A DNA stretch of 64,000 bases from Urechidicola croceus (GTDB lineage: Bacteria; Bacteroidota; Bacteroidia; Flavobacteriales; Flavobacteriaceae), in assembly GCF_001761325.1 (NCBI RefSeq), contig NZ_CP017478.1, forward strand, positions 1,695,501 through 1,759,500, in the 5' to 3' direction. The translations under genes were made by a program, and so were the position numbers. This document shows, piece by piece, positions 9,991 through 18,466 of the stretch. Each line of letters opens with the position of its first letter. Position 1 is the stretch's first letter. The notes beneath the pieces are model-generated. The model was not told the DNA's origin. It saw nothing but the letters and a program-made list of their open reading frames with translations, and did not search any database.

Positions 9991-10956
9991 CTACTTTACC
10001 ATTTTTACGGAATTTATATTTCCACTATAATCATATTCTTTAACAGAGTTGTCTGGATCTTCCATCCAATTGCCATCAACAATAAATTTATAATGATGCT
10101 TTCCTCCTGAGAGTACTATAGTAGCCTCCCAACCTGTTGCTGTTTTGGTCATTTTTAGTTTATGCTCATTCCAATCATTAAATGAACCTGCCAATATCAC
10201 TTTATGAGCATCTGTATGACCATCTAACACAAAAGTTACTGGAACTTTTATATCAAGTACAGAATTCCAACCATGAAACTCATTTCTCTTCTTTTTTGGG
10301 TTGTCTGGGTCTTCGATCCAATTACCATCAACTATAAACTTATATTCATAGATGTCAGGACGTAACTTCAAGGTCAATTCCCAACCATCAATAGTTTTAT
10401 TCATTAAGAAAAGTTGCTCGTCCCACCTATTAAAAGTTCCGCTCAACACAACTTTATCAGCATTTTCATGCCCTTTTAATTTAAAGGTAGCATTTCCATT
10501 CTTATCAGGAACTGCAGTGTACATCTTTAAATTAAGCACATGTAAATTTCGTCCATTTTTAATTGCTGGAGTTGTATTCATCATTTCTTTTGATGGTTCA
10601 GCCCAATAAAGATTATTGACAACAAATTTGAATTCCCACGTGAATTGGTCATCAAAATCATCTAAATCTTTGATAAGTTCATATCTGTTTTCATCAATCT
10701 TATTCATTCGCCATTTTTTATTTGACCAATTATTAAATTCTCCAGCAACAACAACCTTTTCTATATCTAAATCGGCAAAATCTAATGTATAACCTTCATC
10801 ATCAACAGAGGCTTTAAAATAATCTCTTTTGTCAAATGAAAATATGACTTTATCTCCTTCAATTCTATAACCATCAGCAGGTATAATTTGAGCATAAGTC
10901 ATCATCGTCATAAAAACGGTCATGAAATAAATGATATGTTTTAAACTCTTTTTCAA
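9991..10956 (-). CDS. secreted protein with three glycogen-binding-type (CBM48/AMPK1-like) domains
   Basis: A 321-residue protein with a signal peptide (about residues 1-22). It carries three related immunoglobulin-like modules, roughly residues 45-145, 150-235 and 236-321. Each has the pattern VVVAGEFNNWS / VVLSGTFNRWD / VILAGSFNDWN followed by YKFIVDGNWIEDPDN in the last two. These are the signatures of the E-set carbohydrate-binding fold found in branching enzymes and AMPK beta. No catalytic domain is attached. It overlaps the upstream protease gene by 4 bp (ATGA), so the two are co-translated. A role in binding alpha-glucan outside the cytoplasm is inferred only from the fold. Confidence 0.85.
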   Translation of the reverse strand: MKKSLKHIIYFMTVFMTMMTYAQIIPADGYRIEGDKVIFSFDKRDYFKASVDDEGYTLDFADLDIEKVVVAGEFNNWSNKKWRMNKIDENRYELIKDLDDFDDQFTWEFKFVVNNLYWAEPSKEMMNTTPAIKNGRNLHVLNLKMYTAVPDKNGNATFKLKGHENADKVVLSGTFNRWDEQLFLMNKTIDGWELTLKLRPDIYEYKFIVDGNWIEDPDNPKKKRNEFHGWNSVLDIKVPVTFVLDGHTDAHKVILAGSFNDWNEHKLKMTKTATGWEATIVLSGGKHHYKFIVDGNWMEDPDNSVKEYDYSGNINSVKMVK

Positions 10957-11915
10957 TTTTTTAAATTTGGATGTGCTACAAAATACATTTTTTGTTTTTT
11001 ATAATTAATGATAATTCTATTTTGCCTTAAAAATTCGTAACCCAAAACACCATCAAGTCTTGTACCATAAGCATCATTCATTTTGCTAAAATTAGTTAAA
11101 ATAGTGTTCATAGGGCCTAAGTATATTCGATTCTCTAAATTGACCTTTCTCAATTTACCAACTAAAACTTCAATTTTCTTATCACTTGCACCAAGCACAA
11201 ATAAACGCCTTATAGAAATAAAATTCTTTAATATTTTTTTCTTACTACTTTTGTTAAGTTGATTATACTCTGCACCCGTATCCAATGCAAATTTAACTTT
11301 TTCGTCACCAACATAACAATCTAAAATAATACTATGTTTCTTTAATTTGAATTCTATGGTATCGGTAATTTTCTCCAGGTAAACTCTTTTATCAATACGA
11401 TTTCCAGATTTATCTATTCGGTTTAAAGTAATCTGATTTAAGTGTAAATCGATAAAAAGTTCATAATCTTTTAACACACTGTATCCAATAATACCGAGCA
11501 GATTCATTTTCTTGTTTTTTTCAATATGTGAAAGATTGATAACATCAGCCTTCAAATTTTTCAAATTTAAGTTGTGTAATTTAAATACCTCAAGGCTTTT
11601 TTCTACAGGATTGTCAACAACGCTCAAAACACCGTTTGTAGTTGTTTTCTTCTTTTTTTGCCAAAATTTAGTAGGAAAATGGACTTCATTTAAAATTAAT
11701 GTTTCTGAACCAGTATCTATAATAAAGTTGCCTTTTTCGCCAAGTAATTCTGCTTCAACAACTATCAGGTGTCCTATCAATTTAAACGGAATTCTAGATG
11801 TATTTTCATTTAAAATTTCTGCATTATGAAAAATAATTTTTGGATCACTATCCGAAGCATACAAGTTGTATGTTGCTATCAATAAAAATAATATGCCCAA
11901 AAACTGTCTAGCCAT
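10953..11915 (-). CDS. secreted retropepsin-like aspartic protease with two catalytic-type domains
   Basis: A 320-residue protein with a signal peptide (residues 1-20). It has two retropepsin-type motifs: FIIDTGSETLILN near residue 65 and FALDTGAEYNQLN near residue 210, each followed by a hydrophobic strand pair and an ILG/VLGY-type flap (LLGIIGYSVL, DGVLGYEFL). Family members are aspartyl proteases; the tandem arrangement could form the two-lobed active site within one chain. It is the first gene of a two-gene operon with the triple glycogen-binding-domain protein. Substrate unknown. Confidence 0.8.
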   Translation of the reverse strand: MARQFLGILFLLIATYNLYASDSDPKIIFHNAEILNENTSRIPFKLIGHLIVVEAELLGEKGNFIIDTGSETLILNEVHFPTKFWQKKKKTTTNGVLSVVDNPVEKSLEVFKLHNLNLKNLKADVINLSHIEKNKKMNLLGIIGYSVLKDYELFIDLHLNQITLNRIDKSGNRIDKRVYLEKITDTIEFKLKKHSIILDCYVGDEKVKFALDTGAEYNQLNKSSKKKILKNFISIRRLFVLGASDKKIEVLVGKLRKVNLENRIYLGPMNTILTNFSKMNDAYGTRLDGVLGYEFLRQNRIIINYKKQKMYFVAHPNLKN

Positions 11916-12000
11916 ATTATAAAGACGAACGAAACTAAAATTGGTTACACTTTTTACGATACTAAAACGAGTAAAACTTTAGAAAAAGTCCTAAACCAAA

Positions 12001-12027
12001 AAAGCATCTCAAAATTGAGATGCTTTT
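12001..12027 (-). terminator. tRNA-Asp-type terminator hairpin at the left end of the element
   Basis: AAAGCATCTC (12001-12010) pairs with GAGATGCTTT (12017-12026). The same hairpin, with a slightly different centre, follows the intact tRNA-Asp at 27994-28020. This copy is most simply the original chromosomal tRNA terminator, displaced 16 kb by the integration, or the element's copy if integration went the other way. Confidence 0.8.
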
Positions 12028-12044
12028 GCGGTCTGGACGGGACT
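12024..12044. repeat. left attachment site (att) of the integrated element
   Basis: These 21 bases are identical to 28017-28037 and contain the last 16 bases of tRNA-Asp (core gcggtctggacgggact). To the right of base 12044 the match to the tRNA stops abruptly. A short duplicate of a tRNA 3' end, with an integrase gene beside the other copy, is the standard footprint of tyrosine-integrase insertion. Confidence 0.92.
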
Positions 12045-12099
12045 TTTTTCAAAATATTATATTACTCAATTTCAGTAGTATAAAAATATAATATTGAAT

Positions 12100-12118
12100 T
12101 TGTACCGATAATTGTACC
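12100..12118. repeat. left pair of TTGTACC repeats (candidate integrase arm sites)
   Basis: TTGTACC occurs at 12100-12106 and 12112-12118, starts 12 bp apart. The same pair with the same spacing and orientation lies at 27876-27894, inside the other end of the element. Paired subterminal repeats are expected of arm-type integrase binding sites; the assignment is inference. Confidence 0.55.
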
Positions 12119-12153
12119 TTTATATTCTTTAATACAGTAAAAATTAGAATTAA

Positions 12154-12492
12154 TTAGGCTGTATAAAGTTTTGTCATACGCTCTTTAAGAGTAAAAGAAA
12201 CTGTTTTTTTTATTATATCATTAGTGTTGACAAAAGTTGAATTCTTCTTTAAATCTTTTAACTCAACTACTTCAATAAGTTTTGCAAAACATTCATCAGA
12301 GAATGAATGAGAAATCATTCTTACACCTTCAAAATTAAACGTAACAAACTCATCGTTCTTTAGAGCATTTTCTATGTCTAAACGAAATTTCTTGCCTAAA
12401 ACTCTTGTTCCTAAGCTATTTCCTATATGCCCAAACTTAATTTCCATTGTATATGTAGTCGTGAAAACTTTGCCAAAATTACCAAAGATCAT
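12154..12492 (-). CDS. STAS-like DUF4325 protein
   Basis: A 112-residue protein whose centre (FVTFNFEGVRMISHSFSDECF, about residues 49-69) is the DUF4325 signature, a STAS-like fold. Its start overlaps the end of the upstream GHKL ATPase gene by 14 bp, so the two are translationally coupled; an internal Met at residue 16 is an alternative start. The pairing recalls anti-sigma kinase/STAS antagonist pairs of the RsbW/RsbV kind, in which an ATPase binds or phosphorylates the STAS partner. That parallel is inference. It is the last gene of the restriction operon and of the element. Confidence 0.8.
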   Translation of the reverse strand: MIFGNFGKVFTTTYTMEIKFGHIGNSLGTRVLGKKFRLDIENALKNDEFVTFNFEGVRMISHSFSDECFAKLIEVVELKDLKKNSTFVNTNDIIKKTVSFTLKERMTKLYTA

Positions 12493-13435
12493 CGAGATTT
12501 CCTAATAAATTCTCCTTGAGTTCTTCAAAAGCATTTTTTTGACCATCATTGTCAAAGATTTTATCATAGGTTACAGAAACGTCTGTATTAACTCTTATAT
12601 ACGTATAAGCACCTTGCCATTTTGAAGTATTTGTAACGCTTTTATTATTATCTATTTCTAAAGAATGATTTCCTGAGTGTATAATAAGCTTACCTCCATT
12701 CTCTCTAATAAGAGTTGCTGTTGCCCATAAACCAAATCCCATACCTGTACTATTTGTAACACCCTTATCTACACTTTGATCTAAAGCTTCAACTTCATTT
12801 AATAATTTATATTTACTATTAGGGTGAGTTGTTAGTGCTTTATGAATACCCTGACCATTATCAGCAATAATTATCCTTACTTGCTTTTTATTTGGAAAAT
12901 ACTGGCAACTTATATAGCCATATCCATTATAAACTGTACCATCAGATCGTGAGTGACGAATTGTATTATCTATAACTTCCCATAAACAATATTCAAGAAC
13001 AGTCATCATATCTTCATTAATTGCATCTTTTAATAAAATTGTAACAATCTCTTTATGAATGTCTAATGCGCTATCATCGTCAAATTTTTTTATTTCTGTA
13101 AAACGACCAGACGTATTTTGCCTAACATAAGCTTCTTCATAAGCAAAACCAATTTGCTCGAAAAAATTCACTCTACTTGCATACCTAACTTGACCAGAAG
13201 CACTTCTAAAATCATCAAAATTACCTGTGACTGTTACACCAATATTTCTTAAATGATTAACCGTACTACCTATTAATACTAAATGATCTGAATACAACAT
13301 AGAGTAAGTATTCAAGTTAATCGTAAAATGAACAGTATCGTTTGGAACAGCATCAAATGACTTAGATAGTGCATCTACAATTTGACTATGACCAGATATT
13401 TTTCTAAAATCTATTATAATAGGGAAGTGTGCCAA
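12479..13435 (-). CDS. STAS-GHKL ATPase (histidine-kinase-like ATP-binding protein)
   Basis: A 318-residue protein with a STAS-like N-terminal part (about residues 5-110, including VNFFEQIGF) and a C-terminal GHKL ATPase domain (about 140-290). The ATP-binding boxes are present: E153-DN156/157 in WEVIDNTIRHS, D192-NGQG, and GMGFGL at 231-236. No phospho-accepting His box, membrane segment or sensor domain is seen, so it is not an ordinary sensor kinase. It follows hsdR by 15 bp and overlaps the DUF4325 gene. A regulatory or abortive-type role in the defence operon is possible but unproven. Confidence 0.82.
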   Translation of the reverse strand: MAHFPIIIDFRKISGHSQIVDALSKSFDAVPNDTVHFTINLNTYSMLYSDHLVLIGSTVNHLRNIGVTVTGNFDDFRSASGQVRYASRVNFFEQIGFAYEEAYVRQNTSGRFTEIKKFDDDSALDIHKEIVTILLKDAINEDMMTVLEYCLWEVIDNTIRHSRSDGTVYNGYGYISCQYFPNKKQVRIIIADNGQGIHKALTTHPNSKYKLLNEVEALDQSVDKGVTNSTGMGFGLWATATLIRENGGKLIIHSGNHSLEIDNNKSVTNTSKWQGAYTYIRVNTDVSVTYDKIFDNDGQKNAFEELKENLLGNLDDLW

Positions 13436-13450
13436 AATAATTCTATAGTA

Positions 13451-16400
13451 TTAATTCCAAAAATCTGCTAAAAGTTCCGCTTGCTTTAAAACTGTATCCG
13501 TTGCCAATTTTTGTAAGTCTGGTGGATAACCAAATTTTCTAAGCGCACGCTTTACCATTACCTTTAATTTTGCTTTTACACTTTCTTTTATTGTCCAATC
13601 TATAGTTGTATTATTTTTAACCGTTTCTACCAAGTATACAGCAAGCTCTCTTAATATTTCATCACCTAATACATCTTTTGCACTCTGATTTTGAGAAATA
13701 GCATCATAAAACGCCAATTCATAATCTGTTAAACCTAAACTATCTCCACGCTTATCAGCATCTTTTATTTGTTTTGCTAATTCTATAAGCTCTTGAATAA
13801 CCTCAGCAGCAGAAAGTACTTTGTTTTGATACTTCTTAATAGAATTTTCAAGCATTTCCATAAGAGACTTACTTTGTATCAAGTTTGTTTTACTTCTTGT
13901 TTTTATCTCTTCATTTAGCAATTTCTTCAACGTTTCTAATGCTACGTTTTGATGCTCCATACCTTTAATTTCCATCAAAAACTCTTCTGATAAAATAGAT
14001 ATGTCTGGTTTTTTAATACCTGCTGCATCAAACACATCAATTACTTTGTCTGATACTAATGCTTCATCTATAACTTGACGTATTGCTGTTTCTAAATCTT
14101 CATCTGTTCTACCTATACCTGTAGTATCAAATTTTGATAATCTTGCTTTAACTGCTTGGAAAAATGACACCTCATCTTTTACATCCATAGCTTCATCGTG
14201 TGGTACTGCTATTGCAAATGCTTTAGACAATGCTGTTACTTCGTTTACAAAACGCTTTTTACCATCTTCAATACTTAGAATATGCTCTTCTGCAATTAAT
14301 ATAATTTTCAACTTAGTTTTAGTATCAGCAGTAAAATATTCTTCATAAAGCAATCCTCTATCCTTACCAATGTATGGTGCAGATGGTTCATTTACTAAAT
14401 TTTGTAATGCCTTAGAATAGCCTCTTTCTGGTTTTTCTAAAAACATCTGAGATACTACTTCTATTTTCTCTAACATTAAACTAACAGCCTGTTCTTGTGC
14501 GATTGTTGGGTCTCCTTTACCACCACTATCACTATAAAATGCTAATGCCTTTTTAAGGTCTGATGCAATACCTAAATAATCTACTACTAAACCACCTGGT
14601 TTATCTTTATAAACTCTATTTACCCTTGCTATTGCCTGCATTAGATTATGACCTTTCATAGGTTTATCTATATACAAAGTATGCATTGAAGGTGCATCAA
14701 AACCTGTTAACCACATATCTCTAACAATTACTAACTTTAATTCATCATTAGGGTCTTTCATACGTTCGGCTAATGCTCTACGTTGTTCTTTAGTTGTATG
14801 GTGTAACGCCATTTTTGGACCATCAGAAGATGCAGCTGTCATTACTACTTTTATTACTCCTTTATCTAAATCTTTATGATGCCAATCTGGTCTAATACTA
14901 ATAATTTGATGGTATAACTCAGCAGCAATTCTACGAGACATTCCTACAATCATTCCTTTACCTTCAAAAACATTTTGTCTTGCAATAAAGTGAGAAACAA
15001 TATCCTGAGCTATGTTTCCAATTCTATTCTCGCTACCAATTAAGGCTTCTAACTGTGTCCACTTAGCTTTTGCTTTTTGAGTTTCGGATAATTCTTCATT
15101 TGCTAAATCTTCATCTAACTGCTCTACTAACTTTTTACCTTCTTCACTTAAATTAACTTTTGCTAATCTACTCTCATAATAAATACGAACTGTAGCACCA
15201 TCATCTACTGCTTGGGCTATATCATAAATATCTACATAACTACCAAAAACTGCTGGTGTATTAACATCTGTTCCTTCAATTGGTGTTCCTGTAAAACCTA
15301 AATATGTTGCACTTGGTAATGCATCACGCATATACTTTGCAAAACCATATACAATACGTTTACCTATTACATTGCCATCTTCATCTTTAACATCTACTGT
15401 TTTTGCTTTAAAACCATATTGTGTTCTATGTGCTTCATCTGCAATAACAATTACATTCTTTCTGTCTGTTAAGGTTTCATATACATTTCCTTCATCTGGT
15501 TGAAATTTTTGTATAGTGGTAAATATCACACCTCCAGAAGCTACTTTTAATAATTCCTTTATATGCTGTCTATCGGTTGCTTGTACTGGTTTTTGTCTTA
15601 ATAATTGCGTTGCAGAAGCAAAGGTGTCAAATAATTGATCGTCTAAATCATTTCTATCTGTAATTACTAATATTGTTGGATTATTAAGTGCTTGTACAAT
15701 TTTACCTGTATAGAAAACCATTGATAAAGATTTACCAGAACCTTGCGTATGCCATACCACACCACCTTTTCTATCTCCATCTACTGCAGCAGCTATTTTA
15801 CTACTTTCTACTGCTTTATTAACTGCGTAATATTGATGATAAGCTGCTACCTTTTTAACCGTATCAATAGTTGTAATACCTGTTTTTAAATCTTCCTTTT
15901 TAGATTTTTCAAATACAATGAAATACCTAATAATATCTATTAGTGTTTTTTTGTTTAGTTGTCCTTGTGCTAACACTTCAATTTCAGAATCTAAATGCGA
16001 AGCCAACGTTTCACCATCTTTTGTTTTCCAACTCATAAAACGAGAAAAACCTGCTGATAATGAACCTGATTTTGCCTCTAAACCATCTGAAATAATACAA
16101 AGACTGTTGTATGTAAATAGACTTGGTATTGTTGCTTTATAGGTTTGTAACTGTTTGAAAGCTGATTTTACTGTTGCATTTTCATCTACTGCATTTTTTA
16201 ATTCTATAACCACCAATGGTAAACCATTAATAAAAAGAATAACATCTGGTCTTTTTGTATGATTATCTTCTATTACAGTAAATTGATTTGCAACTACAAA
16301 TTCATTATTTTCTGCATTATCAAAATCTACCAACCATACTAAATCACCACGAGAAACACCATCTTTTCTATAAGACACTTTTACACCTTCAGTAAGCATT

Positions 16401-16672
16401 TTATGAAACGCTTCATTATTTACTAAAAGGTCTGGTGAGCTAATACGCAATACTTGTTTAAAAGCATCCTCTCTTGCTTCTTCTGGAATAGATGGATTGA
16501 GTTGTAGAATAGCTTCTTTTAAACGATTATGTAATACTACATCGCTATAATTTTCTCTTTCAGGAAATTCGCCATCGTGTGCTATTTCTGGACCATATAC
16601 ATAATAGTACCCTAAACCTTCTAACTCTTCTATTAGTAATTGCTCTATGTCGTCTTCAAATAGTTTTGTCAT
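13451..16672 (-). CDS. hsdR: type I restriction enzyme, R (endonuclease/translocase) subunit
   Basis: A 1073-residue HsdR that, with HsdM and HsdS, translocates and cuts DNA lacking the right methylation. The nuclease core has Asp143 in RPDVILFING and the ELK motif at Glu157-Lys159. The motor follows with Walker A TQGSGKS (309-315), a DEAH box (412-415), and later helicase motifs such as YLGFTGTPIEGTD and QAIARVNRVY. The C-terminal helical region (about 750-1073) docks on the methylase in known systems. Length and motifs are intact, so the enzyme looks active. It overlaps the DUF262 gene by 1 bp. Confidence 0.97.
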   Translation of the reverse strand: MTKLFEDDIEQLLIEELEGLGYYYVYGPEIAHDGEFPERENYSDVVLHNRLKEAILQLNPSIPEEAREDAFKQVLRISSPDLLVNNEAFHKMLTEGVKVSYRKDGVSRGDLVWLVDFDNAENNEFVVANQFTVIEDNHTKRPDVILFINGLPLVVIELKNAVDENATVKSAFKQLQTYKATIPSLFTYNSLCIISDGLEAKSGSLSAGFSRFMSWKTKDGETLASHLDSEIEVLAQGQLNKKTLIDIIRYFIVFEKSKKEDLKTGITTIDTVKKVAAYHQYYAVNKAVESSKIAAAVDGDRKGGVVWHTQGSGKSLSMVFYTGKIVQALNNPTILVITDRNDLDDQLFDTFASATQLLRQKPVQATDRQHIKELLKVASGGVIFTTIQKFQPDEGNVYETLTDRKNVIVIADEAHRTQYGFKAKTVDVKDEDGNVIGKRIVYGFAKYMRDALPSATYLGFTGTPIEGTDVNTPAVFGSYVDIYDIAQAVDDGATVRIYYESRLAKVNLSEEGKKLVEQLDEDLANEELSETQKAKAKWTQLEALIGSENRIGNIAQDIVSHFIARQNVFEGKGMIVGMSRRIAAELYHQIISIRPDWHHKDLDKGVIKVVMTAASSDGPKMALHHTTKEQRRALAERMKDPNDELKLVIVRDMWLTGFDAPSMHTLYIDKPMKGHNLMQAIARVNRVYKDKPGGLVVDYLGIASDLKKALAFYSDSGGKGDPTIAQEQAVSLMLEKIEVVSQMFLEKPERGYSKALQNLVNEPSAPYIGKDRGLLYEEYFTADTKTKLKIILIAEEHILSIEDGKKRFVNEVTALSKAFAIAVPHDEAMDVKDEVSFFQAVKARLSKFDTTGIGRTDEDLETAIRQVIDEALVSDKVIDVFDAAGIKKPDISILSEEFLMEIKGMEHQNVALETLKKLLNEEIKTRSKTNLIQSKSLMEMLENSIKKYQNKVLSAAEVIQELIELAKQIKDADKRGDSLGLTDYELAFYDAISQNQSAKDVLGDEILRELAVYLVETVKNNTTIDWTIKESVKAKLKVMVKRALRKFGYPPDLQKLATDTVLKQAELLADFWN

Positions 16673-18456
16673 TATATGTTGTAATGCGCTTTGATAATAC
16701 CGATAAGCTGATTATGATTTTCTTTTAACTCTGTAATTGTCCATTGTGGTTTTTGCATAATTCTAATAGAATTAGGAAAGGTCTCAATACTGTTTGTAAA
16801 ATACTTTGTTTTCTTATCACTAAAGTCTAACCTACCTTGACCTGAATTTTTACGTCTACTAATGAGTACAAGATTCCCTAATTTATGTGTCCATTCTTCT
16901 TTTTCTTCTTCTGTAAAATCTTTATTCCATTGACTATCGTCTTTTGGTGTTTGAGGTAGTACGTGTTCTACGGTCATTTGACCATAAGAATTTCTTCTTT
17001 CTGAATACAAAGGTGCATCTAATAAAAAGTCGACTTTACGTAGCATATAACGTGCAAAACGTCTTCCATAAATGGTGCTATTTTCTAATTGATTTAAAAA
17101 CTCTACTATATTAAATTTAAAAACTGTTGATTGAAAAAGTGTATCAATTTTAGTATTTATATCTACATCAAGTTTTGTTACTTCTTCTATCTTTTTTAAG
17201 ACAGTATTCATTGCTTCTATTCTTGTAGTTGGCGTTTCTCTTGCTACCCAGTCACCAGAAAATTTATTATCTAATAATTTTAAAAATTCATAAATTTTAG
17301 TATCTCCAAAATTCTTACGATACACTAATAATGATGGTATCCAAATATCTGACAATGCAGTATCTTGCATTACACTAACAAGGTTATCAAATGCCCAACT
17401 ACCTGTATTTACTATATTACTACCATCAAACACTTTGTCAAAATGTTCCTTGTAACTCTCTACTAAATCGAAGGTTGCATCTCCTTTAGTAAGTAAAGGT
17501 GTGGCATTCTCATATTTCTTTGTACTTTGATTAAATACCTTGGGTGCATAAATGCTATCTTCAAACTCTTTAAGTAAATTATAACGTGCTTTTTCTTTTA
17601 CTAAAATAGTACGTATATAAGATAAAAATTGGTCAAAATCTTCTCCTAACTCTCCTTCTAACTCTTCCCAAAACTTAGCATACTCTGCTCGTTTAACAGG
17701 TGTACTAACTTCTTTAAGATTATATGCTTTAAGAATATCGCTATTTCTAAGTTTGATACCTCTATCATTTAAAACTGTAAATAACCTAAAGGCATCTTCT
17801 AACTCACCACTTGCTACATATACTAATACTACATTCTTACGTAGATAAGGGAATAATATATTTACTTCTGTGTTATTTTCATCTTCTATCCATTTTTGCA
17901 TTATCAATATGGCGTTAGACATATTGCGAATAGATACATCTTTTGAGTTTGTAGCGAGTTGTTTTAAATCTTCCGTTTGTAATGTGGCTTCTTTAGGCTT
18001 AATATATTTATCTACAAATTTTGCAACTTCTGAACGTATTGCAAACTCTACACGCATACGCTCTGGGATACCATCGTCTGGATTGCCCTCTTGAAAAATA
18101 ACTTTCTCACAAGACCCTTTACGTGAACTATTGTTTGTTTTATCTCTAATTACTGCGTGCAATAGGTATAACGTAGTTAAACGTTGTTGCCCATCTAATA
18201 CAGCATTTTCTATATAGGCAGTTTCATCGTGTTCTTTGTCTTGGCAATGCAGTACTAACGAGCCTAAAAAATATTGACTCTTTGGTGTATTTACTGCTGC
18301 GTGTGCAATATCATCTAAGAGTGTAGATATTTGATCTTCTCCCCAAACATAAGGTCTTTGGTAATCTGGTATATTAAACCACATATCTTCTGCAAAGACT
18401 TCTTTTATTGCTATTTTATTTGTGGTAATTTGTTTTCCTGCTACTTCTATTGCCAT
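16672..18456 (-). CDS. DUF262/DUF1524 (GmrSD-like) nuclease
   Basis: A 594-residue protein. The N-terminal DUF262 domain, a ParB/Srx-like NTPase fold, shows IPDYQRPYVW (29-38) and DGQQR (88-92). The C-terminal DUF1524 His-Me (HNH) nuclease domain shows EHVLPQ (His498) and HKLGNLVLISRRKNSGQG. The same domain pair forms the single-chain GmrSD-type IV restriction enzymes, which cut modified phage DNA. It sits between hsdS (10 bp gap) and hsdR (1 bp overlap), inside the type I operon. Either it adds modification-dependent restriction or it works with the type I complex; the sequence cannot decide. Confidence 0.9.
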   Translation of the reverse strand: MAIEVAGKQITTNKIAIKEVFAEDMWFNIPDYQRPYVWGEDQISTLLDDIAHAAVNTPKSQYFLGSLVLHCQDKEHDETAYIENAVLDGQQRLTTLYLLHAVIRDKTNNSSRKGSCEKVIFQEGNPDDGIPERMRVEFAIRSEVAKFVDKYIKPKEATLQTEDLKQLATNSKDVSIRNMSNAILIMQKWIEDENNTEVNILFPYLRKNVVLVYVASGELEDAFRLFTVLNDRGIKLRNSDILKAYNLKEVSTPVKRAEYAKFWEELEGELGEDFDQFLSYIRTILVKEKARYNLLKEFEDSIYAPKVFNQSTKKYENATPLLTKGDATFDLVESYKEHFDKVFDGSNIVNTGSWAFDNLVSVMQDTALSDIWIPSLLVYRKNFGDTKIYEFLKLLDNKFSGDWVARETPTTRIEAMNTVLKKIEEVTKLDVDINTKIDTLFQSTVFKFNIVEFLNQLENSTIYGRRFARYMLRKVDFLLDAPLYSERRNSYGQMTVEHVLPQTPKDDSQWNKDFTEEEKEEWTHKLGNLVLISRRKNSGQGRLDFSDKKTKYFTNSIETFPNSIRIMQKPQWTITELKENHNQLIGIIKAHYNI

Positions 18457-18466
18457 TCTATATATT

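Noticed and set aside
12028-12044. Possible second tRNA-Asp gene at the left border
   Set aside because: Only the last 16 bases of the tRNA are present; there is no anticodon arm or 5' half. It is the att duplicate.
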